A DNA stretch of 64,000 nucleotides from Bacteroidales bacterium. Lineage in GTDB: Bacteria; Bacteroidota; Bacteroidia; Bacteroidales; UBA932. The stretch covers positions 124,001 to 188,000 of the forward strand of contig JAFSPG010000018.1 in assembly GCA_017443025.1 (NCBI GenBank). The letters run 5' to 3'. The translations under genes and the position numbers were made by a program. The notes under the pieces are model-generated. The model was not told the origin of the DNA and made no database searches. It worked only from the letters and a program-made list of their open reading frames with translations. Position 1 is the first letter of the stretch; each line of letters starts with the position of its first letter. Shown here piece by piece: positions 17,412 through 25,070 of this stretch.

Positions 17412-19928
17412 TCAGAGATTATTCAAAATGAATGAATAGTAATTGTGAGCAACATTATTGAAACTGACTATTCCATCAACGGCCTCAACTCCTAACTCAT
17501 AAGAAAATGGACCGGAGTAGCCGCAATCAGTAGTTAAGGCTTCATAGAGAGCCGGCCAATTAATCAGGTCATTTCCGCAAGGATACGAACCGCTACCGGA
17601 AAAAACTCCATTGGAATAACCTGGATACAAGTGGTAATCCTTGGAAGTTGTACCGTTGCCATGAATATGAACCGTGCCGACATTTCCTCCCAGTGTGCTT
17701 AAGTACTGCACAGCTGTAAGATTACTGCCGACAATGGAGTGTCCGGCATCAAAACACACCTTTAATCCGGGAACCTGTGAACAATAATAGTTCATATATT
17801 CAGGCCTGGCACAGACATGTGTCGTATTGGTTCCGTTGTTCTGGATGTTTTCAATATTGATGATCGGGTGCGAACCATCGGGGTATTCCATATCAGAGGA
17901 GTTCGCATAAGAAACCAAAGAATTGAAGCTTGCTACGCCATAACTCTTATAAGAATTATAAGAATATGAATACCGCCCCGGGCCTGTTGCATGAATGGTA
18001 AGATTTATGGCCTTTAGGGGTTTCGCCCAACGAATAATCTGTTGCATTCTGTTGACCGCCGCATTCCTTACTGAGGATGTAGGATGGAAGAACTCAAAGA
18101 CATTTGTCTCATAGCTTCCGTCCTCGTCACAATCAGGCATATGAATATTCCACACTTTATATCCGGCAGTCTCGATATCAGCAGCCAGGGCCTCAATATG
18201 CTCCAGAACAGTAGTGCTATTCCAGCCCCATGTGTTTTTCAGTGTGTTGTAATCCGGGAACATTATATCTATATAATGATTCTCGCCGCCCATTTTCAAT
18301 GCATTCCCATGATTCTTGATATAGTTCAGAGTCGTTGCAGACATGGGATTACAGATAAGAGTCCAAGGAAGATATGTTTCCGGGACAGTGTAATCTATCC
18401 GCTTTGCCTCTATATCATCAATAAAGAAGGCCGAAGATATGCCATCTGCAATCTTTGGAGATATCTGAATCACCGTCCCTGGTGTAACTGCGCCTAATAC
18501 CAGCTTTACTTCATGCCATGTATATGATGGCAAATCGCCCAGAAGAACTCTGACCCATTCGGTGTTATAATATTTGGCCTGAACTTCATCACCGCTCTGG
18601 CTCGTTGACCAGCGAGAGTTGTCGCCTAACGACCCGGAGGCCGTTCCATTAGGTGTATAATCCGCTTTCTTTACACCATCTATCCACAATTCAAGTATTT
18701 TTCCGGTCGTGGAATAGGTGTGTGTAATTGAGAGTGGTGAGGATGAATGACCTTCCTGCCAGGCGAGCTTGAAGCAAACTTCAGCCTTGCATATGGTACC
18801 TGACGGCAGATTCGAGAATGAAGGAAGCTTGATATTGGGAGGATTGCCGCCATTTATTCCTGCGCCAAGGTATCCATGACACTCGACGGTATTTCCAAGC
18901 ATCGTAAAACGACCGAGACTTCTCGAAGACACATAGTCAGTACCGAGAGCGAAATATGAGCTTCCGTTATGTTCGATATCTGTAGAAATGTATCCGGTTC
19001 CGGCCGTAGTCGCCGAAGACGTCATCGCCTCACATATCTCATAGGGACCGGGCGCAGAAGGATTGGTTACCGCAAAGCCCTTTTTCCCCGCAACGGGATC
19101 AGCTCCGTATGTAAAGTTATCAAAATGATAGGAGTATATCTGGTCTGAATCGTACGAGAAGACTATTTCTGGAGGGCATAGTACATGACCGGCTACAATA
19201 GTCCTTGGTGTAGAAGAATTCAATACCATAGCATGCCCGGATGTAGAAGAAATGGTGATAGTGATACCACTATTATACGTACGCGCGGGTAACACTATAT
19301 TGAACTTCTTGCCCGACGACAACAGCTTCACGCCTCCTGCGTTCATGCAATTCAATGTAACATTGTCATATTGAACATCTTCCGCCGGAACCAATTTAGT
19401 TCCGCTGAACTCGTATTTCCCACAGACTGATCCGGAGCCATTATCCTTCACATTGATGGACGCGACCGTTTCGCTTCCCTTGACGGTCAGCTCAAGCACA
19501 CCAAACAAGCTGGTGAACTCCAACGTTGTAGTACTGGATTCAGCGCGCATTGGGAAGGCTACCGAGCCGAAAGAGTCCTTGACATAGTACTGGGCCGGCT
19601 GAATAAGAGGATTCCCGGAATTGTAGATTTGTGCAGGGAAGAAAGCTGAATAATGGTCTGCTTTCTTAACTGATACTGTAGCGGTAGTACCCCCAGAACT
19701 GATTGAATACTCTTCGCCATTGACTATGATCTTGTCGCCGGCCTCCCAAGTTACCACAGCGTCATCATCTAAAATGGTCTTTCCATTTTTCTGGACAATG
19801 GTGAGCTCTACATATTCATCTTGATTAGGAAGAGAATCCACTCCATTTTCTGGAGAAGGGGATTCAATTTCTTTGGTACAAGATACCAGCAGGAGAGCTA
19901 TTACCGTTATTGGGAAAAAACTCTTCAT
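17412..19928 (-). CDS. Surface lipoprotein with C-terminal xylose-isomerase-like TIM barrel
   Basis: 838 residues; lipobox LLLVSC with Cys17. Residues about 35-260 resemble fimbrillin-like beta domains of Bacteroidales lipoproteins (VTWEAGDKIIVNGEEY ... FPAQIYNSG ... FGVLELTVKG ... FNIVLPARTYNSGI). Residues about 265-515 are a beta-rich carbohydrate-binding-like module. From about 519 to 838 the sequence looks like the sugar phosphate isomerase/epimerase (xylose isomerase-like, AP endonuclease 2 superfamily) barrel, with candidate metal ligands in IINIENI (Glu693), KVCFDAGHS (Asp727, His730), TVHIHGN (His754, His756) and FSYELG (Glu811). Related barrels are usually cytoplasmic isomerases, epimerases or inositol enzymes, so a lipid-anchored copy between susC and the first PUL lipoprotein is unusual. 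It may act on a released sugar or polyol, or may have become a binding module. Confidence 0.72.
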   Translation of the reverse strand: MKSFFPITVIALLLVSCTKEIESPSPENGVDSLPNQDEYVELTIVQKNGKTILDDDAVVTWEAGDKIIVNGEEYSISSGGTTATVSVKKADHYSAFFPAQIYNSGNPLIQPAQYYVKDSFGSVAFPMRAESSTTTLEFTSLFGVLELTVKGSETVASINVKDNGSGSVCGKYEFSGTKLVPAEDVQYDNVTLNCMNAGGVKLLSSGKKFNIVLPARTYNSGITITISSTSGHAMVLNSSTPRTIVAGHVLCPPEIVFSYDSDQIYSYHFDNFTYGADPVAGKKGFAVTNPSAPGPYEICEAMTSSATTAGTGYISTDIEHNGSSYFALGTDYVSSRSLGRFTMLGNTVECHGYLGAGINGGNPPNIKLPSFSNLPSGTICKAEVCFKLAWQEGHSSSPLSITHTYSTTGKILELWIDGVKKADYTPNGTASGSLGDNSRWSTSQSGDEVQAKYYNTEWVRVLLGDLPSYTWHEVKLVLGAVTPGTVIQISPKIADGISSAFFIDDIEAKRIDYTVPETYLPWTLICNPMSATTLNYIKNHGNALKMGGENHYIDIMFPDYNTLKNTWGWNSTTVLEHIEALAADIETAGYKVWNIHMPDCDEDGSYETNVFEFFHPTSSVRNAAVNRMQQIIRWAKPLKAINLTIHATGPGRYSYSYNSYKSYGVASFNSLVSYANSSDMEYPDGSHPIINIENIQNNGTNTTHVCARPEYMNYYCSQVPGLKVCFDAGHSIVGSNLTAVQYLSTLGGNVGTVHIHGNGTTSKDYHLYPGYSNGVFSGSGSYPCGNDLINWPALYEALTTDCGYSGPFSYELGVEAVDGIVSFNNVAHNYYSFILNNL

Positions 19929-19937
19929 ACGTTAATT

Positions 19938-22433
19938 TTACCAAGGATTAATGTCTGTATCTTTAATCATTACCGGAGTACTCATGGATGATACTGTGGG
20001 TTTGGACTCAAGGAAGTAGTTGCCTGAGCGAGTTTTCTCCCAACCTGCAGAACTAAACATATATGATTCATAATTTGACGACGTGAGCACTACCGCTTGA
20101 ACTTTTCCACCAAGTCCGTTTCCAATCAGCGACGAGCCCTGATTTGATGCATTACGTCCAACTATTCCGCAAATATTACCACCACCTACTGAACCTCTAG
20201 TAATGGTTGCGTAATATTTGCCATTTTCCATATACGCGCCCTCGGTATATCCTACGGCTCCACCCTGAAAACTACGCAGCACCTTATAACTATTGCTGAG
20301 TGTTATGTCGCCATAATTCTCACAATATGTTACACTTGCTCCCTTTGTAGATGTCTTTGCTAGAATACCAGCTAACCTAATAACTTGCTGATCAGAATCG
20401 CCATTAAGGGTACCGGTGGCAACTGGTGTACTGCTGATAGTCGCAGTATTGATACAATGATCGATGTTGGCAGCAGTACCTGCATTCAAGCCTAGAATTC
20501 CTCCGACAGCTATATAAACCGAAGCGGAATTATTTGCGACCGTACCATAATTGTTGCAGTATGTCACTGAAGCGGCCGCATTTGCAGAGCCCAAAATACC
20601 GGCAGTCCTGGAACCACCATCCGTAGTAGGACTTCCGTATGCAGTTGTACATGTACCATCGTCGATGATGCTACCATAATTATCGCAGTGCTCAATGGTA
20701 GACGCCTTGTCAAGCCCGCCAGCAATACCACCAACATGCAAACTAGAAGCAGACGCATGATTTGCAATTGCAGCATGATTAATGCAATACGAAACCGTTG
20801 CAACTGCTGTCTGATTGAAACCAATAATACCACCAATTTCGAATCCACTGCTGTGGGAGCTTGAACCGCTGACAGTGATACTACCTGGAACAAGTTCACT
20901 GCCATTATGGCATCCGCTTATAGTTGCGCCACATGTGACCTGTCCGGCTATACCTCCAATGTTGGCTTTTTTATCTGCACCACTCACATTGAAATTAATA
21001 GCCCCAAAATTGTAACAACCACTTACAGAAGGGTTTCCTGTTTCAAGATAACCGGCGATACCACCCATAATAGCAGCAACATTCCGGGTCGTTGTACAAT
21101 TAACGCTACCATAATTATAGCAGTTAGTTATGGAAGCTTGAACTTCTCCGTTCTGCTGAACCCTACCGGCCAAGCCTCCGCAATAGGCCGTATTGGTCCC
21201 CATATTAACATCGGCGTAATTCACAATGTTTTCCAGTTTACCGCCAACAAGAAGCGCTACAACTCCCATTGAACGGTCTGAGGCAGAGACAGTACTACTA
21301 ATGTCGCTTGCATCTGTAGATGAGCCAATCGTGAGATTTTTTACCGTTCCTGCCACTCTTCTTAAGAAACCAGAATGCTCCGTAGAAGATGTAATATGAA
21401 TGTTAGTGATACTATGCCCGCGGCCATCGAAAGTGCCCCTGAATTCTGTTCCTGAAGCTGTTTGGGTAACCCAGGTCCCACCCTCATAATCAATATCATT
21501 AGCAAGATACACCTTATCGTAAGAATGCCAGTTCGCATAGTCTGCATTCCATGCATCCAAATCAGCTTTTGTGCGGATGTAATAATACTTATAATCCGTG
21601 TCCTCAAATTCCATTTCTTTGGCATTAAGACCACCGTTTCTTGCGACGGTGAATGACATATCTTTCGTTGCCTTTATTGCACTCTTAATGCTGCTGCCGG
21701 TGTGGGTAAATATCAGTTTGAACCCGTGTGTGAATTCCACGGGAAGCACAGCTATTGCATAATCTCCGGCCACGAATGTAGAGCGTCCGTAAGGAGTAAG
21801 CACAATTTCAGTCGAAGGATTTCCGGTAACAACATATGAAGGAGTTGCATCGACAGTGATATCGATATCGCCGGCCAATACCTCTCCATTGTTACCTTCA
21901 AGCGTAACAGAAGTGATATCGTCGTCAACAATCTCGAACTTGACAATACCATAAATATTTTTGAAGTTAAGATTGTCGCCGTCCGAAACCGCTACAGCAA
22001 GAAGGGCCTCTTTTGCTGTCCCATCGGCTACGGCAGCCTGGGAAGCAGGGAACGTAGTCGAAACGACTCCAGACTCTAAAATCGCGGAAGAGTTATAGGG
22101 GTACAGGGCGGTATACGAAGAAGCGGGTACGATTTCACCTTCAAACGTAGCCACGGTTCCAGCACTCGCCGTATTAGTAAACTCATAATTTTCACTACCG
22201 GAAAAAACAGAAATTTTATCCTGGTTGGCCCAATTAAGTTGATACGTGCTCCAATCATCAAAATAAACCTTAGTGTCTTCCGCTGAAGATAGTGGCTCGG
22301 CTCCGGCACTAAGAACGATTTTTTCAAGCCCAGAATTATTGTTATCGATAGGGGCAGCCTCCTTTGAACAGGAAGAAATGATAGCAAGAGTGGCTCCGGC
22401 TAACAGAATCGATTTCATAACTTGTGTTTTCAT
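19938..22433 (-). CDS. Fimbrillin-like/GLUG-repeat surface lipoprotein
   Basis: 831 residues; lipobox IISSC (Cys22). A start at the internal Met6 would also leave a lipoprotein signal. Residues about 30-280 are a fimbrillin-like domain (KVYFDDWSTYQLNWANQDKI, FPASQAAV, YGIVKFEIV, GDYAIAVLPV). After YYYIRTKADLDAWNADY, a phrase also found before the GLUG region of the 10297-12567 product, GLUG repeats run to the end: GFLRRVAGTVKNLTIGSS, GGLAGRV, GGIAGYL, GGIAGQV, GGIIGFN, GGIAGGL, AGILGSA, GGILGLN. Such repeats form beta-helices at the cell surface. A GGAGG-like stretch (GGAGG reads GGAGG in AATGGAGGC) lies about nine bases upstream of the ATG, which is uncommon in this phylum. It is the first large gene of the PUL. 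Confidence 0.75.
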   Translation of the reverse strand: MKTQVMKSILLAGATLAIISSCSKEAAPIDNNNSGLEKIVLSAGAEPLSSAEDTKVYFDDWSTYQLNWANQDKISVFSGSENYEFTNTASAGTVATFEGEIVPASSYTALYPYNSSAILESGVVSTTFPASQAAVADGTAKEALLAVAVSDGDNLNFKNIYGIVKFEIVDDDITSVTLEGNNGEVLAGDIDITVDATPSYVVTGNPSTEIVLTPYGRSTFVAGDYAIAVLPVEFTHGFKLIFTHTGSSIKSAIKATKDMSFTVARNGGLNAKEMEFEDTDYKYYYIRTKADLDAWNADYANWHSYDKVYLANDIDYEGGTWVTQTASGTEFRGTFDGRGHSITNIHITSSTEHSGFLRRVAGTVKNLTIGSSTDASDISSTVSASDRSMGVVALLVGGKLENIVNYADVNMGTNTAYCGGLAGRVQQNGEVQASITNCYNYGSVNCTTTRNVAAIMGGIAGYLETGNPSVSGCYNFGAINFNVSGADKKANIGGIAGQVTCGATISGCHNGSELVPGSITVSGSSSHSSGFEIGGIIGFNQTAVATVSYCINHAAIANHASASSLHVGGIAGGLDKASTIEHCDNYGSIIDDGTCTTAYGSPTTDGGSRTAGILGSANAAASVTYCNNYGTVANNSASVYIAVGGILGLNAGTAANIDHCINTATISSTPVATGTLNGDSDQQVIRLAGILAKTSTKGASVTYCENYGDITLSNSYKVLRSFQGGAVGYTEGAYMENGKYYATITRGSVGGGNICGIVGRNASNQGSSLIGNGLGGKVQAVVLTSSNYESYMFSSAGWEKTRSGNYFLESKPTVSSMSTPVMIKDTDINPW

Positions 22434-22448
22434 AATACAGCCTCCATT

Positions 22449-22601
22449 TTAAAAATCAGTCCAAGATTCCTCGTCGATGTCTATCACATCATCGTAGGTT
22501 TCCAACGAAGCACAAACCACCTCGTTTTGCATGACGCAAATAACCTGCGCCACGGGCGGGAAGTAAGGAGCAACATTCCCTTTTAGTGTTGGTTTTTTCA
22601 T
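22449..22601 (-). CDS. 50-residue peptide at the head of the PUL operon
   Basis: An ATG at 22601 opens 50 codons ending in TAA at 22449-22451. The product starts MKKPTLKGNVAPYFPPVAQ, has two cysteines (Cys22, Cys30) and ends in an acidic tail (YDDVIDIDEESWTDF). There is no signal peptide or membrane segment. Its stop is 15 bases before the next start codon, it has the same orientation, and it lies wholly within the leader of the PUL transcript. Short ORFs of this general look (basic start, Cys, acidic Trp-containing end) are often seen next to Bacteroidales surface-lipoprotein genes, from general familiarity and not from a search. It could be a true peptide or a translated leader that affects the next gene. 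Confidence 0.5.
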   Translation of the reverse strand: MKKPTLKGNVAPYFPPVAQVICVMQNEVVCASLETYDDVIDIDEESWTDF

Positions 22602-22661
22602 AACATATAAATATTAAAACAAATAATTCAAATTGGCCTAATCTTACCGATTTAGCAATAG

Positions 22662-22673
22662 GGGCACGTGCCC
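22662..22673. promoter_or_regulatory. Candidate LacI-family operator palindrome
   Basis: GGGCACGTGCCC is a perfect 12-bp palindrome with a central CpG, the usual symmetry of LacI-family operators. It lies 9 to 20 bases downstream of the -7 box of the PUL promoter, so it covers about +4 to +15 of the transcript, a position suited to repression. The divergent LacI-type gene begins about 70 bases away. Binding by that protein is inferred from position and symmetry only. Confidence 0.6.
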
Positions 22674-22682
22674 ACACAGGGG

Positions 22683-22713
22683 CAAAGTTACTAATTTATT
22701 ATAGATGTCCAAA
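22683..22713 (-). promoter_or_regulatory. PUL operon promoter
   Basis: On the minus strand a TTTG box (22710-22713) and TAACTTTG (22683-22690) are separated by exactly 19 bases, matching the Bacteroidota primary-sigma consensus TTTG-N19-TAnnTTTG. The start of transcription should be near 22677, giving a leader of about 75 bases before the 50-residue ORF. The -33 box is part of a 12-bp palindrome, CAAAAATTTTTG (22710-22721). Confidence 0.75.
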
Positions 22714-22721
22714 AATTTTTG

Positions 22722-22729
22722 TAAGTTTG
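22722..22729 (+). promoter_or_regulatory. -7 box for the LacI-type regulator gene
   Basis: TAAGTTTG matches TAnnTTTG and lies 12 bases before the ATG at 22742. The expected transcript start (about 22734) leaves a leader of fewer than ten bases. No good -33 box is seen 19 bases upstream, so this promoter looks weak. It overlaps the PUL promoter region, so one protein could affect both. Confidence 0.45.
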
Positions 22730-22741
22730 TAGCATAATTTA

Positions 22742-23803
22742 ATGAGTATGCAGTTAATTACCAATGAAACATATACGGTATCTGATGTAGCCAAGAAAGC
22801 CGGCGTTGCTCGCGCCACGGTTGACCGAGTCCTTTTCAATAGGGGGTACGTGTCTCAGAAAACTAGAGAAAAAGTATTGAAGGCAATAAAGGAGCTAGAC
22901 TATACACCCAACGCCAGCGCGTCTCAGTTGGCTTCAAAAAAGAAATATCGTATAGCCTGCCTTGTTCCACAATTCAGGCCCGGTGAATACTGGGAGGAGA
23001 TGAACAATGGCCTAGTTGCTTCCGCAAAAGATTATTCTCCTCATAATATAAGTGTTGCCCTTTATCACTTTGATCAAAATGACGAGGAATCTTTCGTCAA
23101 CAGCTGTAAGAGCATTCTCGAATCAAAGCCGGATGGAGTAATGCTTAGTGTGGTATTTCCTGACATCGTTGCAACCTTTTGTCAAGAACTAGAAAGCAAT
23201 AATATCCAGTATGCTTTTATGGACAATAAGATTGACAACCTTAATTATAGCATATATCACGGCATCGATTCTTACAAGAACGGGCGGCTCGGAGCATGGC
23301 TTCTGACTACTCGTACCGATCCAAAAGAAATAGCTCTGATTCGACTCCGCCGCGACATGAGGCATAAATCTGACCCTAATCGTACACGACGTCATGGCTT
23401 TACTGATTATATAGAGGACTCATTCCCTGATTGTCGGATACACACCATCTTCATTGATCCCGAGAAAACCGATGAAATATTAGAAATCTTGGAAGATTTC
23501 TTCACCAAAAACCCCTCAGTGCACCATATAGCAATGACCAACTCCCGTGTCTTTCTTCTGAGGGATTTTCTGCGTAAGCATCCTGACCCAAAGCGTATAG
23601 TGGTGGGCTTTGACGATCTCAAGAACAACTTGGATTGTCTGCGGGAGGGGCTGATAGACAGTCTTGTCGTCCGTCATATTAAGAAACAAGCCTACAACGC
23701 CTTGTCGTCATTTGCAGAATATCTTCTGCGGAACAACAAGACAAAACACATGAATCACTTCGTGCACATGGAGATCTTGACAAAATTAAACCTGGACAAC
23801 TAA
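22742..23803 (+). CDS. LacI-family transcriptional regulator of the PUL
   Basis: 353 residues. The N-terminal helix-turn-helix and hinge are clear: YTVSDVAKKAGVARATVDRVL (about 11-31) followed by NRGYVSQKTREKVLKAI. The rest is a periplasmic-binding-protein-like domain (YRIACLVPQFRPGEYWEEM, KPDGVMLSVVFPD, IVVGFDDLKNN), which in this family senses a sugar. The gene is divergent from the PUL and shares its 140-base control region, so it is the obvious local regulator. PULs of this phylum are more often run by hybrid two-component systems, SusR-like proteins or ECF sigma factors. ATGs at 22742 and 22748 are both possible starts. It is followed by a strong hairpin. Confidence 0.92.
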   Translation: MSMQLITNETYTVSDVAKKAGVARATVDRVLFNRGYVSQKTREKVLKAIKELDYTPNASASQLASKKKYRIACLVPQFRPGEYWEEMNNGLVASAKDYSPHNISVALYHFDQNDEESFVNSCKSILESKPDGVMLSVVFPDIVATFCQELESNNIQYAFMDNKIDNLNYSIYHGIDSYKNGRLGAWLLTTRTDPKEIALIRLRRDMRHKSDPNRTRRHGFTDYIEDSFPDCRIHTIFIDPEKTDEILEILEDFFTKNPSVHHIAMTNSRVFLLRDFLRKHPDPKRIVVGFDDLKNNLDCLREGLIDSLVVRHIKKQAYNALSSFAEYLLRNNKTKHMNHFVHMEILTKLNLDN

Positions 23804-23824
23804 GTTCCAGTATGATTCAAGAAA

Positions 23825-23855
23825 AAGTGCAGCCGCCAAGTCAGCGGCTGCACTT
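23825..23855. terminator. Bidirectional hairpin between the regulator and the Rpn-like gene
   Basis: A perfect 12-bp stem (AAGTGCAGCCGC at 23825-23836 with its complement at 23844-23855) and a 7-base loop, preceded by A residues and followed by TTAATTATTT. It lies between two convergent genes, 22 bases after the regulator stop and 7 bases after the stop of the Rpn-like gene, so it can end both transcripts. Confidence 0.8.
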
Positions 23856-23861
23856 AATTAT

Positions 23862-24740
23862 TTAAGCAAGTTTCTTGATTTCGTCAACGGACAGTCCAGA
23901 ATACTTTGCAATGGTTTCTATTGGCAGTCCGTCATTCAGCATGGCTCGGGCTACTTCGGCCTTGCCTTCTTTCTTAGCGTAGGCCATTTGATTCCGTAAG
24001 TCTCGTTCGGTCGTCATGTCTTCGGTATATTTGATTCGTTCTGCAGGGCTAAAGGTAGCAATTTCCGCTGATTCAAACAAAATTTTGAAGATTTCTTCGT
24101 TTAGGCCCTCCGGCTTCTCCGGCAGGTTCTCCATGTTGTGGAGGGCGTAACAAAAATTGTCCAGGATGGTCGCCTTCTCCGTCAGGGCGTTCTTGCAGTT
24201 AGGCAGTTCAAGGAAAATGTAATGCAGATGGTCCGTCATCAGTTCTTCGTTATCCTGGTCATTGCGGATGGAGTATCTCCAGAGTACCTGGTCTGAATTC
24301 TCGTGCATCGAGAAGTCCATTAAGCCTATGAAGTACATAGGCTTCAGCCAGTATTCGTCGATTCCGCGTTCTACCTGCTGCTGGATGCCTAGGGCTGAAT
24401 ACAGCACGGCCCTGTCGTAGAAACTGCTCTGGGGCCGTACCTGCATCTCTACCATAAAACGTGAACCGTCCTTGTCGGTACACTCCACGTCGATTCTGCC
24501 GTCGTGGCCGTCATCGAAAGCGTTGATGTGCTCGTCTCTTACATAGGTCAGGGATTCAATCTCGCGCTCTGGAATCAGTTCCTTCAAGAGTAGTTCAAGA
24601 AGTCGCTTCCGGGATTCTTCGCCGAAAGTCCTCTTGAACCATCTGTCGAGGATGATGCGGGCAAATCTGCCTGCCGGTTTTGGGAGTTGTTCATGGATCG
24701 CAGCCGGAATGGCTGGAGGTAATTTTGATTTGTTTGTCAT
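23862..24740 (-). CDS. Rpn family recombination-promoting nuclease/putative transposase
   Basis: 292 residues of the PD-(D/E)XK transposase-like group (PF12784). The core is RIDVECTDKDGSRFMVEMQ (Asp84 ... Glu98-x-Gln100), the usual D-x(n)-E-x-Q pattern, then YDRAVLYSALGIQQQ and IYFIGLMDF-like strands (MYFIGLMDFSMH). The C-terminal part has a Lys/Glu-rich helix (MAYAKKEGKAEVARAML) and the short motif IETIAKYSGLSVDEIKKLA. E. coli Rpn proteins are DNA endonucleases that promote RecA-independent recombination; Bacteroidales genomes usually carry many copies. It stands alone, with its own -7 box upstream, next to the nested-palindrome element at 24889-25007. Confidence 0.88.
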   Translation of the reverse strand: MTNKSKLPPAIPAAIHEQLPKPAGRFARIILDRWFKRTFGEESRKRLLELLLKELIPEREIESLTYVRDEHINAFDDGHDGRIDVECTDKDGSRFMVEMQVRPQSSFYDRAVLYSALGIQQQVERGIDEYWLKPMYFIGLMDFSMHENSDQVLWRYSIRNDQDNEELMTDHLHYIFLELPNCKNALTEKATILDNFCYALHNMENLPEKPEGLNEEIFKILFESAEIATFSPAERIKYTEDMTTERDLRNQMAYAKKEGKAEVARAMLNDGLPIETIAKYSGLSVDEIKKLA

Positions 24741-24784
24741 GGCTAAAGATTTTTAGCGTTAAACTTAAAAAAAAACATCAGCCA

Positions 24785-24792
24785 CAAAAGTA
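24785..24792 (-). promoter_or_regulatory. -7 box for the Rpn-like gene
   Basis: The minus strand reads TACTTTTG, a match to TAnnTTTG, 44 bases upstream of the ATG at 24740. A -33 TTTG at the ideal distance is not present (TTTC is close by), so confidence is moderate. The rest of 24793-24888 is AT-rich and shows nothing else. Confidence 0.4.
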
Positions 24793-24888
24793 TACGGAAA
24801 CAATATGCTCGAAACGATTTTTACGATTCTTTAAATTTAAATTTACGATTTTTATTTTCGAGATTTAGCAACACTCATGTTTTTAAGG

Positions 24889-25007
24889 GCATGGGGTAGC
24901 CTTCGGATGGTGTGGCCGCCCGTGGCCACATGAACGGGAGGGGCCCAACCATCGGTTGGGAGGGATAGCGCCGAAGGCGCGTACCATTCCGAAGGCTACC
25001 GCCATGC
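24889..25007. repeat. Nested palindromic element, copy A (free-standing)
   Basis: An outer near-perfect stem pairs 24889-24911 (GCATGGGGTAGCCTTCGGA...) with 24983-25007. Inside are three separate hairpins: TGTGGCC/GGCCACA (24911-24930), CCCAACC/GGTTGGG (24944-24960) and GCGCC/GGCGC (24968-24980). The result is a four-way junction, cruciform or cloverleaf-like, of 119 bp. The core GGGAGGGG-CCCA-loop-TGGGAGG is shared with the element inside trmB (37360-37460). No convincing ORF uses it. It lies five bases beyond the T-run of the terminator that follows the Cys-rich gene. It may be a short non-autonomous mobile repeat or a structured RNA; it is too GC-rich and too long for a simple terminator. 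Confidence 0.75.
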
Positions 25008-25011
25008 TCCG

Positions 25012-25047
25012 AAAAAAAGGAGGCCAACTCATTTCGAGTCAACCTCC
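25012..25047 (-). terminator. Rho-independent terminator of the Cys-rich lipoprotein gene
   Basis: Read on the minus strand, a 12-bp stem with three G-U pairs (25036-25047 with 25019-25030) and the loop GAAAT is followed by seven T residues (25012-25018). It lies 23 bases after the stop codon at 25071. Confidence 0.85.
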
Positions 25048-25070
25048 CAATTTTCGATGCTGACAGCTGA

